Positions 1 through 9,657 are shown, numbered from the stretch's first letter. The stretch: 64,000 nucleotides of DNA from an uncultured Aquimarina sp. (GCF_947496855.1 NZ_CANMED010000004.1:496001-560000); one strand, 5' to 3'. The notes: generated by a model from the sequence alone, not told the origin. Program-made: numbers and translations.

Positions 1-2815
1 CGGAACAACCTATGCACAAAATTCTACAATCAGAAATTGCGTAATTGATGGTTTAGGTGTTGAACCAGGCGATGCGGCTGAAGCGGAACAAGATGGGGCC
101 ATTGTTAAACATAGATGGATTGTCTTATATGGAAATAATAACAATGTTTTAAATTGTTCTTTTTTAAATAAATCTACTGCGGGAGCTTTGGTATTAGTTG
201 AATTAGAATACAATGCAGAAGTTAACCGCTGTGACATTGTTGGTCATACAATACGTAATAATTATTTTTATAAATACGAAAAAATGGATCCTTCATTATC
301 CAACTCCGGTGATAGTGAAACCATTCGTGTAGGGACTAGTGAATTCCAGAATGTAGATTGTAGAACAACAGTTAGCAATAACTATTTTGTTGAGGCAGAT
401 GGCGAAAACGAAATCATTACCAACAAAAGTGACAATAACACCTACCAAAACAATACTTTTAGAAGGTGTAGAGGATCATTAACATTACGTCATGGTTCTG
501 GTGCTACTGTAGAAGGCAACTACTTCTTAGGAGAAAATGTTGATGGAACAGGAGGAATTCGAATAGTAGATAGCGACCATACAATTACCAACAATTACAT
601 CCAGGATTGTATCACTGTTATTGATCAAGCTAAATGGAATAATGGAATTACATTTATGGGAGGCTCTACCAGTTCTCAAGATAATTGTGATGCTACTAGT
701 GTATCTAATGGTTACCAAGAATCAGAAGACATTACTGTTTCCAACAATACAATTGTAAACACCAATGCTCCTTTATTTTTTAATGGAGATAAAGGTACTA
801 GCAACAACACTGGTAACATTGATAACAATGTCATTTTCTTTTCTAGTAATTCATCAAATAGTACAAATGTTATTACAGAAGATGATAATGGTGATTTTTC
901 AGCTATTGGTTCATCGTTATCTTATTCAGGAAATGTATATGATAACACAAACTTAGGTGCATCAGTAAATGGATTCTCTTCGGCAAATTTATCAGCTAGT
1001 ACTAATGGTGAAATTTTAAGTATTTCTGGCACTAATGCAGGATCAAATATTTCTCAATCTCCATACTCCGATAGCGATGTAGCTTTACTCGTAGGTGCTT
1101 GTTTTGTTGATTATATGGGTGATTCTTTAAGTTCCTGCAGCAATACACCTCCTACAGATATATTAGCAGTATCCACAATTGATGATTTTGCAGCTACATC
1201 CGGAAGTCAGACACTTACGATAACATCCAATGTTAACTGGACAATATCCGATAATAGTTCCTGGATCACCGTAAGTCCTACATCTGGAGTAAATAATGGC
1301 AGCACTGTGATATCAGTCTCCGCTAATTCACAAAGCACTACAAGAACTGGTACTGTAATCGTCAGTGGTGGATCTTTGACCAGAACAATCATTATAACTC
1401 AATTAGGTATAACAGCTACTATATCCGTGGATAGTGTGATTCTTTCTCCGAATGCTACCACTATAGAAATTGGAAACACACAGCAATTAACAGCCATGAT
1501 ATCGCCTAACAATGCAACGAATCAAAACGTCACCTACAGCAGTAATAACACTTCTGCGGTAACAATCGATTCTAACGGATTAATCAACGCCATTGGTGCA
1601 GGTCAAGCTATTATTACAGTAAATACAGAGGATGGAGGGTTCACTGATACCTCAACTGTAACTGTAATTTCTCCTACTACCAGTGCCAATTTAGCTTTAA
1701 ATAAACCTGTAACGTCCACAGGAACTCCAGATGGCAACAATATTGCCGACAACCTAGTAGATGGATCTACTAATTCTCGTTGGTCAGTCAATGGTTTTCC
1801 TCAATCATTTACTGTAGATCTCGGAGATAATTTCAGCATTAATAAAACAGAATTGGTTTTTTATCAAGGCAGAGCATATCAATATACTATCGAAACTGCT
1901 ACTAATGCCAACGGGACTTATACAGAAATAGTTGATAGAACCAATAACGCTACACCTGGAACAATTTCTGCTCCTGTAACGGATTCTTTCTCTTCTATAA
2001 ACGCACGTTATATTAGAGTAACCGTATCCGGTGCATCTGTGTATTCGGGATCTTGGGTTAGCATTCTTCAATTTAGAGCCTTTGGCAATACCATTGATAT
2101 TCCTAGTTGTACTGCGGGAAGTAATTTATCATTAAATGCTAATCTTTCTTCATATAGTGATCAACAAACAACAAACCCAGCAAGCAATATTATCGATAAC
2201 GATACTGATAATAGATGGTCCGCAGAAGGATTTCCTCAAAACGTAGTAATAGATCTAGGAGAAGAATATGCTATTAGTGAGATCGATTTATATCCATATA
2301 ACAATAGAGCATATCAGTTTATTGTTGAAGGCTCTAAAAACTCCCCTACTTCAGGATTCTCAGTGTTAACCAATGCTTCCAATAACACATCTGGCGGTTC
2401 GGTGATTAACAGAAGTTTTTCTGCGCAAACTGCTAGATATGTAAAACTAACTATTACAGGTGCATCAGGATATTCTGGTAGTTGGTCGTCTGTAAATGAA
2501 TTTAAAGTAATTTGTTCTGGTGGTAGCCAGAGTCTATCTAATAGAATTGGAAATGAAGAGATTACCAATATTTCGATTTATCCAAACCCGTTTACAACAA
2601 ATCTAACAGTTCAATTATCAGGAAACAAGAATGAAATTACCAGCATACAACTTATAGATATGTATGGTAGAGAAGTTGCCAATGAACCGATAAGTAACTC
2701 TGCTAGCAGTAGTAGTTTTTCTACAAACGTACCCAAAGGAGTTTATTTCCTCAGGTTATTGGACTCAACAAATAAAGTAATTGTAACAAAAAAAGTAATT
2801 AGCGGTTCCTACTAA
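1..2815 (+). CDS. Secreted PL6 (alginate lyase/chondroitinase B-like) polysaccharide lyase, 5' end outside window
   Basis: The reading frame is open from base 2, so the N-terminus and signal peptide lie upstream of the window. The first ~1.1 kb encodes a parallel beta-helix rich in NN and NNY turns, as in family PL6. The motifs TNKSDN (Lys at 425-427) and LRHG (Arg at 488-490) match the catalytic Lys/Arg pair of that family. Then follow a BACON domain (about 1163-1408), a bacterial Ig-like group 2 domain (1418-1669), two F5/8 type C carbohydrate-binding domains (1682-2086 and 2108-2521) and a type IX secretion sorting domain (from about 2576, starting IYPNPF and ending with GVYFLRL). Known role of the family: beta-elimination of uronate polymers, usually alginate. 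Inferred: exported and surface-attached or released by T9SS. The exact substrate cannot be read from sequence. Confidence 0.9.
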   Translation, partial: GTTYAQNSTIRNCVIDGLGVEPGDAAEAEQDGAIVKHRWIVLYGNNNNVLNCSFLNKSTAGALVLVELEYNAEVNRCDIVGHTIRNNYFYKYEKMDPSLSNSGDSETIRVGTSEFQNVDCRTTVSNNYFVEADGENEIITNKSDNNTYQNNTFRRCRGSLTLRHGSGATVEGNYFLGENVDGTGGIRIVDSDHTITNNYIQDCITVIDQAKWNNGITFMGGSTSSQDNCDATSVSNGYQESEDITVSNNTIVNTNAPLFFNGDKGTSNNTGNIDNNVIFFSSNSSNSTNVITEDDNGDFSAIGSSLSYSGNVYDNTNLGASVNGFSSANLSASTNGEILSISGTNAGSNISQSPYSDSDVALLVGACFVDYMGDSLSSCSNTPPTDILAVSTIDDFAATSGSQTLTITSNVNWTISDNSSWITVSPTSGVNNGSTVISVSANSQSTTRTGTVIVSGGSLTRTIIITQLGITATISVDSVILSPNATTIEIGNTQQLTAMISPNNATNQNVTYSSNNTSAVTIDSNGLINAIGAGQAIITVNTEDGGFTDTSTVTVISPTTSANLALNKPVTSTGTPDGNNIADNLVDGSTNSRWSVNGFPQSFTVDLGDNFSINKTELVFYQGRAYQYTIETATNANGTYTEIVDRTNNATPGTISAPVTDSFSSINARYIRVTVSGASVYSGSWVSILQFRAFGNTIDIPSCTAGSNLSLNANLSSYSDQQTTNPASNIIDNDTDNRWSAEGFPQNVVIDLGEEYAISEIDLYPYNNRAYQFIVEGSKNSPTSGFSVLTNASNNTSGGSVINRSFSAQTARYVKLTITGASGYSGSWSSVNEFKVICSGGSQSLSNRIGNEEITNISIYPNPFTTNLTVQLSGNKNEITSIQLIDMYGREVANEPISNSASSSSFSTNVPKGVYFLRLLDSTNKVIVTKKVISGSY

Positions 2816-2843
2816 ATCGTGATTTTATACATTTTACAAATAG

Positions 2844-2886
2844 AGGCTGAATTCTAAGGTTAAACCAAAAAATTCAGCCTTAATTT
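2844..2886 (+). terminator. Hairpin terminator after PL6 lyase gene
   Basis: Arms AGGCTGAATT (2844-2853) and AATTCAGCCT (2871-2880) are a perfect 10-bp inverted repeat followed by TAATTTTGT, 28 bases past the stop codon. Confidence 0.7.
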
Positions 2887-3017
2887 TGTATGCATATTTT
2901 GAGAATTGGAGCTATTGTCTTTCATTTGAAAACAACTTAATTTTAAAGTACATTGACACCCCGCAACTTCTATAGGTTAGTAAAGACACAAATAAGTTAA
3001 AAGCGCTATAACATTAT

Positions 3018-4292
3018 CTAATTTTTCTTTTTAGAAAGCTCAATAATGTTGTCTAGATTAGATTGTAATTCATTCAATTGCCATTGTCTTGCGTTTGCTT
3101 TTTTAGCTAGTTCTATAGCACGACGGCTCGTTTCTGTTGCTTTTTTAAATTCTTTTCTGTTAGTATATACTTTTGATAAACCATCATAAGCACGAAAAGA
3201 ATTTGGTCGTTTTATTAAGCATGTATTATATGTCTTTTCAGCTTCCTCATATTTTTTTGCCTCCAGATGATATCGCCCTAAAACACTATAAAACTCATCC
3301 AAAGAATTAGGAAAATGATTCATTATCTCAGACCCTATTATGGCTATATCTGCTGTTAAGTTTTTGCGATAATAATAGTTCATCATATTCCCAAAATTAT
3401 ATGCTGGTAAGGAAAACTGAGTCGCAAACTCTGAGTTTAGCTTCTTGTAGTGATCCATTAAATCTTGCGATGATTTAAATGTATAAAACGTGTCTCGGCT
3501 TACTTCCCAATTCTTAAATAATTGTAACAAAGCTTCTTTTACCGCTATCATATGCACAGACCCATGATTCTCATCTTCATAATGCGTAAAACTCCATTTA
3601 GTATCATATGGAAAATACGTATCCAGTACACCTACAAATCCCCTAACACCCATACCTTGCGTATTAGCTAGAGAAATAAACAGGTTGGAGCTTAATTCTT
3701 TTTGATCCATAAAAACAGTATTCGCTTTTTTAGTTAGCGCATAGTCATTCCACCATAAAGAAGGATCAATGGCAATATAACTATGAAATGCATCTGGTTT
3801 TTCCAGATAATGATTCGTAACGAATAAACCACCCATAGAGTGACCTACTAGGATTTCATAAGATGATGTTCTGTATTTTTTATTAATTAGAGGTTTTAAT
3901 TCTTCTTCCAGAAAAGTCATAAAGGTATTAGCACGTCCTCCTTCTGTCCCTTCTGCATTAGGACGACAATACTCACGGTATTTGGCACTGCCTTTATCCG
4001 AAATACCTACTACAATCATTTCTGGGATTTTATCTGCTACCGTAGACAAAAACTCGATGAGTCCTGTATCGTGGTAAAAATTATAATCCCCATCCATAAG
4101 ATATACGACCGGAAAACTACCTTGATCACTATAAAAATAACTAGGTGGCAAATACACCTGAAAACTTCGTTCCTCCTTTAATATTTCTGAAGAAAAAGTA
4201 TGACGTTTTATAGGTATCAACGCATTCTGGGCATATTGGCTAAACGCAGTTGATGTAACAATCCATAACAGTAAGGATGTATAATATTTCAT
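3018..4292 (-). CDS. Secreted esterase D/enterochelin esterase-like alpha/beta hydrolase with TPR tail
   Basis: A 424-residue protein with an N-terminal signal peptide (cleavage probably near AFSQ, residues 16-19). It has an esterase D-like fold: LPPSYF near 48-53, LMDGDYNFY near 65-73, the nucleophile elbow GHSMGG with Ser152, and a likely catalytic His243 in ENHGSV. Residues about 300-420 look like two or three TPR helical repeats, in the order seen in many Bacteroidota members of this family. Such enzymes cleave ester bonds of acylated sugars or siderophores; the substrate here is unknown. It lies alone, convergent with the upstream lyase gene. The ATG at 4292 fits a signal peptide start. 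Confidence 0.85.
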   Translation of the reverse strand: MKYYTSLLLWIVTSTAFSQYAQNALIPIKRHTFSSEILKEERSFQVYLPPSYFYSDQGSFPVVYLMDGDYNFYHDTGLIEFLSTVADKIPEMIVVGISDKGSAKYREYCRPNAEGTEGGRANTFMTFLEEELKPLINKKYRTSSYEILVGHSMGGLFVTNHYLEKPDAFHSYIAIDPSLWWNDYALTKKANTVFMDQKELSSNLFISLANTQGMGVRGFVGVLDTYFPYDTKWSFTHYEDENHGSVHMIAVKEALLQLFKNWEVSRDTFYTFKSSQDLMDHYKKLNSEFATQFSLPAYNFGNMMNYYYRKNLTADIAIIGSEIMNHFPNSLDEFYSVLGRYHLEAKKYEEAEKTYNTCLIKRPNSFRAYDGLSKVYTNRKEFKKATETSRRAIELAKKANARQWQLNELQSNLDNIIELSKKKN

Positions 4293-4444
4293 AGCAGTCT
4301 ATTTGTAATCAATCTAATATGTCTTTATTCGCAAAATAGGAAAGATACTTGTGATGCGCTCTAAAATAAAGGAGATTTTAACACAACTGATCATAGATTA
4401 TCTTTTCTCAATATGTTCGTTATTTCCATAATAAGCGAACCAGA

Positions 4445-5497
4445 TTAGAGATGTTCATTTTCGTGTGTTAACAACCATTTCTTTCGTTCGACACCTCCAC
4501 TATAACCTGTCATACTTCCATCTTTTCCGATTACTCTGTGGCACGGAATTATGATAGAAATTCTATTACAACCATTTGCAGCCGCCACTGCTCTAACCGC
4601 TTTGGGATTATTGATTTTTTCTGCTTGTTGTTTATAGGTAGTTACCTTTCCGTATTCGATTTCTTTTAAACTATGCCAAACTCTTTTCTGAAACTCCGTT
4701 CCAGGTGATTCTATGGCTACATCAAAGATTTTTCTTTTCCCGTTAAAATATTCAGTGATTTCTTTTTTGGCTTGCTTGATGTGTTCGTTTTCTCCTGCTA
4801 TGATCTGTGCTTCTAATCGCTTTTGTAAATCGGTAAACTCGGTTTCTAGCATGCGCCTATCTACAAATTCTAACAAACAAATTCCTTTTTTTGTAGCACA
4901 CACAAACATAGGTCCCAAAGGTGTTGTTAATCGACTAATTAAAATTACATTCTTATGTATACTTTTTAGAGGAGAATTACCGATTACTTTTTTAAAAGTG
5001 TACCCAAAACCACTCAAGGATTCATATCCAGAATCAAAAGCAGTATGCGTAGCATTTTTTCCTTTTTTTAATTCCTGAAAAGCATTGTTAATCCGATACA
5101 TTCGCTGATATGACTGAAACGTCATTCCGTAGTTTTTCTTAAACCATCGTCTCACAACCTCTGGACTGATGGCTAGTTTCCGTAACTGATCATCTGTGAT
5201 TTTCTCCTTAGGATGTTGCTTTATCAGGGCAATGGCTTTTTCTACCTGTTCTGGTGCTTCATTAGCATTTTCTGTAGGCTTACAAATTTTGCAAGGTCGA
5301 TATCCATGATCCAGTGCCTCTTTAAACGAAGTATAAAATTCCACATTCTCTAATTTTGGCTTTCTCGCTCTACAGGTAGCGATACAAAAAACAGAAGTCG
5401 TTTTTACACCCACAAAAAATATTCCCACAAAGCTTTCTTTTCTTTCTAGCAATGCTTTGTAATATATTTCTATCGTTTTGTTTTCTGTAATCAACAT
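4445..5497 (-). CDS. ada: Bifunctional Ada: O6-methylguanine-DNA methyltransferase and AraC-type regulator
   Basis: A 350-residue protein with the three-part Ada layout. The N-terminal Ada zinc domain has Cys38, Cys42, Cys69 and Cys72 (FCIATC and CKIC). An AraC-type helix-turn-helix follows at about 85-180. The C-terminal methyltransferase carries the active-site motif IPCHRVIG, with acceptor Cys319. Known role: Ada removes methyl groups from O6-methylguanine, and methylation of its N-terminal cysteine turns it into an activator of the adaptive response. It starts one base after the stop of the PEP mutase-like gene, so the two are probably cotranscribed. Length and motifs look intact. Confidence 0.95.
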   Translation of the reverse strand: MLITENKTIEIYYKALLERKESFVGIFFVGVKTTSVFCIATCRARKPKLENVEFYTSFKEALDHGYRPCKICKPTENANEAPEQVEKAIALIKQHPKEKITDDQLRKLAISPEVVRRWFKKNYGMTFQSYQRMYRINNAFQELKKGKNATHTAFDSGYESLSGFGYTFKKVIGNSPLKSIHKNVILISRLTTPLGPMFVCATKKGICLLEFVDRRMLETEFTDLQKRLEAQIIAGENEHIKQAKKEITEYFNGKRKIFDVAIESPGTEFQKRVWHSLKEIEYGKVTTYKQQAEKINNPKAVRAVAAANGCNRISIIIPCHRVIGKDGSMTGYSGGVERKKWLLTHENEHL

Positions 5498-5498
5498 C

Positions 5499-6254
5499 TT
5501 AAAAAATGGATTGAAATGATTGTTGTTCTATAACCTCTTTGGCAGTAATTTCTAACTGACCATACATCTTATCAAAAAGAAAATTACCCATACTAATCCG
5601 TCGTACACCTAAATTTGATAACGTCTCAAAATCCGGAAGATCTGGCCTGCACATCACATTAACTGGTAACCGTGTACAAGTTACAATTTCTTTGATATCT
5701 GACTCCTGTTCTATACAGGGAGTAAAAATCCCATCCGCACCTGCGGCTTCATATAATTGGATTCGGTTTTTGGTTGTTGTTATGGGATTTGGGTCTCCTA
5801 ATAAAAATCCATCCGTTCGTACATTTAAGAAGATATCAATATTTTCTTGTGCAAGTATGCTGTTTACCGCTATGATTGTATTGGCAAATACATCTGCATC
5901 TAATAATATTCTTGTATCGGTACTAATACTATCTTCTATATTGATTCCTACGACACCAAAATCTACAAGTTCTTTGATATGTTGGGCGATGATTTTTGGG
6001 TCTCGACTATAACCAGATTCCAGATCTACAGATACTGGCAGATGGGTATTGGCTGCAATTCGTTTTACAAAATATGCGAGTTCTGAAAATCTCATTTCCT
6101 CACCATCATGGTATCCCAAAAGACTGGCAATAGCAGCACTCGATGTTCCTATGGCTTGAAACCCCAATTTCTCAGCTGTTTTGGTACTAGGTACATCCCA
6201 AACATTCCCTAGTAGCAAAGGTGTTTTTTGATTATGTAGTTCTTTAAAATTCAT
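5499..6254 (-). CDS. Isocitrate lyase/PEP mutase superfamily protein
   Basis: A 251-residue cytosolic TIM-barrel protein. Recognisable parts are GNVWDVPSTK (residues 16-25), VSVDLESGY (74-82, metal-binding acidic residues) and GINIEDS (103-109). It lacks the KKCGH loop of true isocitrate lyases and is shorter, matching the widespread PEP phosphonomutase-like group that includes oxaloacetate decarboxylase-like and carboxyvinyl-phosphonate enzymes. The precise reaction cannot be assigned. It is the first gene of a two-gene unit with ada (1-base gap), an arrangement that may mean only shared transcription. Confidence 0.8.
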   Translation of the reverse strand: MNFKELHNQKTPLLLGNVWDVPSTKTAEKLGFQAIGTSSAAIASLLGYHDGEEMRFSELAYFVKRIAANTHLPVSVDLESGYSRDPKIIAQHIKELVDFGVVGINIEDSISTDTRILLDADVFANTIIAVNSILAQENIDIFLNVRTDGFLLGDPNPITTTKNRIQLYEAAGADGIFTPCIEQESDIKEIVTCTRLPVNVMCRPDLPDFETLSNLGVRRISMGNFLFDKMYGQLEITAKEVIEQQSFQSIF

Positions 6255-6405
6255 TGTCCTTTGTTTTTATACAAAGGACCGATACTCATATCCGTATAGC
6301 AACCGAAAATTAGACGCGTATTTTTTTTAGAAAAAAGGTGCTCCATAAAAAGTTATGAAGTTACACCAGCACATTATCATTCAGAAACGTTGTGGGGGTA
6401 ATTTC

Positions 6406-6654
6406 TTATTTCAAATTTCTTTCTTTCAAAAGTTTTTTCAATGCTGCATTTTTTTCTGGTTTATGAAATACCTTGAATATAAAAAACAAGGGGATTAATG
6501 TAAAAAGTCCAACAGTGTTTTTCAGAATACTATAAATAATAATTCCAATCATAAATCCAATTAAGGAAGCATTAATGATGGATGCTTTTCTCATTTTTTT
6601 TGCTTCGTCTAATAATTCTTGATCTGTTAATTCTAATAGTTCTTTTTGCTTCAT
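6406..6654 (-). CDS. Small two-helix membrane protein, unknown function
   Basis: An 82-residue protein with a charged N-terminal helix (KQKELLELTDQELLDEAKK), two hydrophobic segments at about 26-44 and 48-63, and a basic C-terminal tail. No domain recognised. This N-terminal acidic/lysine helix followed by two membrane spans is common among small flavobacterial membrane proteins. It stands alone between the PEP mutase-like gene and a repeat patch. Confidence 0.6.
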   Translation of the reverse strand: MKQKELLELTDQELLDEAKKMRKASIINASLIGFMIGIIIYSILKNTVGLFTLIPLFFIFKVFHKPEKNAALKKLLKERNLK

Positions 6655-6784
6655 ATTCTTTTATTAATAGTAACATTTTGGATCTCACGTTTTAGCTCTT
6701 CTTTATAGTCAATGCCTTTTACGAAGAGCGTAAGCATCCAGAAATATATACGCTAAAGTACCAATTTTTATAATCAGACATTCT

Positions 6785-6900
6785 GATAGCGCAGATTTGC
6801 TATCTGTACGGTTTTACTAGTTATGTATAACATCATTCTGAAACTTTACTCATACTCGGCACGAAAAGCATTTCTGCGCTATCATATCCGAGCGATCGGG
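6785..6900. repeat. MITE-like repeat, copy 1
   Basis: GATAGCGCAGA (6785-6795) and TCTGCGCTATC (6873-6883) form a perfect 11-bp terminal inverted repeat about 99 bp apart. The inner and right part (6828-6900) matches 8006-8078 in direct orientation at the same length (73 bp, about 66 identities by eye). The two copies bracket the lipoprotein gene at 6924-7853. Confidence 0.7.
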
Positions 6901-6923
6901 TTATACACGGCTTAGCAAATGTT

Positions 6924-7853
6924 TTATTCTGTTTTTGCATTGAAGAGTACATCAGCGTTTACCCAATAAACCTCTCCTTTTTCAACACCAGCCCATCCTT
7001 TTTTTTCAGGGTTATTATATCTTCTAGAGTAGATGAAATATTTTTTATCCGAAGACATATACGGACAATAATAGCGCCAGTTACTTTCATATTTTAATGG
7101 TATTTCTTTCGGTTTTGTCCATTCACCATTATCATTAAACGTTATTTGAAATTTACCTTGGCCATTAGTAATGGCATACCGCTCATCTGGTGAAACATAA
7201 GTTATTAGTTCTTTTTTTTCTGTCTTAGTGTTAATGATAACCGGTGTTTCAAATTTTTCATTTCCTAAATATTGTGCACGATATGTGTTCATTCCACCTT
7301 CATCACTTGGTCTATTTGAGCGAAAATATAAACTCCCATCTGCTGTAACAACAGGATAGGTTTCTAAATATTCGGTGGAAACCAAAAAATCCACTTTAGA
7401 GGCTAATTCCCATTTACCGTCCACTTTTTTACTCTCATAAATGTCTGGTGGTATTGTGTAAAGTTCTTCTCTGGTAACATCATTTTTATAAAGCTTAGGA
7501 TCTACACCGAGAAAATACATTGTCTTTCCATCTTTTGTAATTGTGGGGTCGCAAGCAACTGAAAATAAGACATTATCGTCATATAATTTAATGGGTTTAA
7601 TGTCAGACCACTTGCCATTGATTAATTCAGAATGGTGAATAACAAAACTGTTGTCAACAATTCTTGAAAAGAACATTTCTGTATTGTCATAATTAAAAAC
7701 TACATTAAGTTCGATATTTCCAGTATTAACAATTGATGGTGCAAATAATTTAGGAATTGTAGAAGGAGGTTCTTCGTCGAAATATGAAATAGTGTTGTTT
7801 TTACAACTAAAAAATGTTAGAATGATTAAGAAAATTGAGAAAAATTTATTCAT
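6924..7853 (-). CDS. Lipoprotein with WD40-like/PD40 (TolB-type) beta-propeller repeats
   Basis: I choose the ATG at 7853 over the longer frame to 7937. It gives a typical lipoprotein signal (MNKFFSIFLIILTFFSC) with acylated Cys17, whereas the upstream extension is a hydrophobic stretch with no known homologous shape. The mature part has repeated FSRI, MYFLGVD, LYFRSNRPSDEGG and FIYSRRYN blades, characteristic of PD40 propellers found in TolB-like and OmpA-associated proteins. About 309 residues. Such proteins sit on the periplasmic or outer face and bind partners; the function here is unknown. The gene lies between two copies of a MITE-like repeat, beside a transposase remnant, so it may be a mobile accessory gene. 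Confidence 0.7.
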   Translation of the reverse strand: MNKFFSIFLIILTFFSCKNNTISYFDEEPPSTIPKLFAPSIVNTGNIELNVVFNYDNTEMFFSRIVDNSFVIHHSELINGKWSDIKPIKLYDDNVLFSVACDPTITKDGKTMYFLGVDPKLYKNDVTREELYTIPPDIYESKKVDGKWELASKVDFLVSTEYLETYPVVTADGSLYFRSNRPSDEGGMNTYRAQYLGNEKFETPVIINTKTEKKELITYVSPDERYAITNGQGKFQITFNDNGEWTKPKEIPLKYESNWRYYCPYMSSDKKYFIYSRRYNNPEKKGWAGVEKGEVYWVNADVLFNAKTE

Positions 7854-7978
7854 TACTGCTAAAATGTTTGCTAACGTTAAGACTATGGTTAGTACAGGAA
7901 TTAAAAGTAGTGAACTTTCGATTAAGCACTTAGCCAAAACTTTTTATTTTATCTTTTTTGTGCATAAAGCCAAAACCA

Positions 7979-8078
7979 GATAGCGCAGATTTACTAATTA
8001 TTTAATAACATCATTCTGAAATCTTACTCATACTTGGCACGGAAAGCAATTCCGCGCTATCATATCCGAGGGATCGGG
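7979..8078. repeat. MITE-like repeat, copy 2
   Basis: GATAGCGCAGA (7979-7989) and TCCGCGCTATC (8051-8061) are imperfect terminal inverted repeats (one mismatch). Region 8006-8078 is the direct repeat of 6828-6900. This copy is about 16 bp shorter near its left arm. It ends immediately before the transposase remnant. Confidence 0.7.
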
Positions 8079-8086
8079 TACGGTAT

Positions 8087-8365
8087 ATGAAAACCAAAAG
8101 ACAAAGTATAGTAGAACCAGTATTCGGTACTTCAAAAAGATTTATGGCCCTGCGAAAAGTCAATACATTAGGAATCCGAAATGCAAATAAGTGTATGCTT
8201 ATGGCAGCTATTGCTTATAACCTGAAGAAATACTGGAAATTCATAAAGAAAACGCCAGTAAGTCATGAAGTATGTTTTACCTTTGTTTTTCGATTAAAAC
8301 CCATTCTAAACCATCAAATAAGCCGTTTAGAGCATATGTATTTACTTAAAAAAAGAAGAGCTTAG
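8087..8365 (+). pseudogene. C-terminal remnant of an IS1182-type DDE transposase
   Basis: The 92-residue frame contains KRQSIVEPVFGTSKRFMALR and then NANKCMLMAAIAYNLKKY. These are the conserved end of the DDE catalytic domain (the Glu of EPVFG) and the C-terminal helix of IS1182/IS4-like transposases. The first two thirds of a normal transposase of about 450 residues are absent and the frame begins inside the domain, so this is a dead fragment. It abuts MITE-like copy 2. Confidence 0.8.
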
Positions 8366-8387
8366 AACATTGGTTTTTAATCAATTT

Positions 8388-9002
8388 TCATTTTTTAGAG
8401 GCTTGTTCAACGGTTACCTTTGTTATGTGTAGTTTTTTTCTTTTTATTATTTCAAATATTCCTAAAGTCAAAATTGTAATTATAATTCCTTGCAGAAAAG
8501 TCATTCCAATTCCGAATGAGAATAAGTCTATTAATTCAACATTTCTATTATCAAATTCTGTGCCTACATTATTCGGCAAATAATCTCGATGAAAACTAGT
8601 CACAATTATCACAAAACGCTCAAAATACATTCCGCTTTTCATTCCGAATGCAACTAAAAGTACATACCAAAATTTTGATGCTAATTTTTTAATTAATAAA
8701 GTCAACGGTAAAATTAAAGCAGATAAGAACATTATCCAATATGCCCAAGCATAAGGTCCAGTTGCTCTATTCAAGAGTGCATATTCCTCAGGATTTTCAG
8801 TAGTTACCATTCCAATTAAATAAAAAGTCCAAGTAATTAATGTGTAGGAAATAATTGTCAAGCAAACTAAATTCAGCACTTTTTTTGTTTCAAATCGGTT
8901 TTTGAAAATTAGTTTTACAAAAATTAAAGTCAGAATTATTGGAATCAGACAGAAAATCAGATTCACATCAATTATTTCAATAATCCTTTTATATATCTCC
9001 AT
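8388..9002 (-). CDS. Multi-pass inner membrane protein, unknown function
   Basis: A 204-residue protein with about five hydrophobic segments (roughly 12-30, 42-66, 88-104, 110-128 and 162-190) and a short basic tail. No family recognised. It lies next to the IS1182 remnant on the opposite strand and before a pair of intergenic repeats, suggesting an accessory gene, but codon use looks like its neighbours. Confidence 0.6.
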   Translation of the reverse strand: MEIYKRIIEIIDVNLIFCLIPIILTLIFVKLIFKNRFETKKVLNLVCLTIISYTLITWTFYLIGMVTTENPEEYALLNRATGPYAWAYWIMFLSALILPLTLLIKKLASKFWYVLLVAFGMKSGMYFERFVIIVTSFHRDYLPNNVGTEFDNRNVELIDLFSFGIGMTFLQGIIITILTLGIFEIIKRKKLHITKVTVEQASKK

Positions 9003-9102
9003 TTTTTGTTTTTCGCAGGACGCTCCTCAAATGTTCGTAACGTTACGGTATGTGTTGTGACATCTTATTACTTTTGGATTCTGGTTTCACTTCGACATGC
9101 AT

Positions 9103-9190
9103 GTCCTGAGCCGAAGGGCTCAGCGTACCATATTTTTTGAGTTGCATACTTCAACAGTCTAGTCCTGAACGCAATCGAAGGGCTCAGTAT
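9103..9190. repeat. Pair of dispersed intergenic repeats (CGAAGGGCTCAG type)
   Basis: Two related units at 9103-9130 and 9162-9190 share GTCCTGA followed by CGAAGGGCTCAG. The first is a near palindrome (CTGAGCC GAA GGGCTCAG). A shorter relative, TAGTCGAAGGGCTTA, occurs near 11902-11916. Short intergenic repeats of this type are often scattered in flavobacterial genomes. Confidence 0.55.
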
Positions 9191-9191
9191 G

Positions 9192-9593
9192 TTACTCTAT
9201 AGATTTAGAGTATTCTAAAAACAATTGGCATCCTGCGATACACCAGGCATAGGTTTCTGCTAATTTCTTCTCTCCTGCTGATGCTGCGCGTTCTCCTTCT
9301 GTGGTACAAATAGTAACTATACGTTCTATAGCACCCACCATTAGTTTATACAATCGATCATCGGATTGTGTAATAAATGGTGACTGATTGGCTATTTCTA
9401 AATCATTTTTTATGGCTGCAATTTCACTACCGACACCGATCTTTATTACTTGCATCATAGACACAAATCGGATCAATCCCGATAAAAAATCAGTAGGCAC
9501 ACACAAATAACCAGAGCGAGCAGGATTGGGAATCGCATCCGTACTACTTTCATTTACAATTTGTTGTATCATCACAGGAAACATGGTTGACAT
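9192..9593 (-). CDS. Hypothetical protein, 133 residues
   Basis: No family recognised. It is soluble and mostly helical by composition, with no signal peptide, and has a central segment GLIRFVSMMQVIKIGVGSE and a C-terminal CIAGCQLFLEYS with two Cys. It lies downstream of the 14-residue-repeat protein on the same strand, but a hairpin terminator at 9658-9690 separates them. It might still belong to the same functional cluster. The frame is long and uninterrupted, so a real gene is likely. Confidence 0.6.
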   Translation of the reverse strand: MSTMFPVMIQQIVNESSTDAIPNPARSGYLCVPTDFLSGLIRFVSMMQVIKIGVGSEIAAIKNDLEIANQSPFITQSDDRLYKLMVGAIERIVTICTTEGERAASAGEKKLAETYAWCIAGCQLFLEYSKSIE

Positions 9594-9657
9594 ATCGGGG
9601 AAAATTCTCTTGTTACAAATGTATTTTATTTTTGCAAAGTACTGCTTCCTCTACACG

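Noticed and set aside
9103..9190. CRISPR array
   Set aside because: Only two imperfect related units without regular spacers; they are dispersed intergenic repeats.
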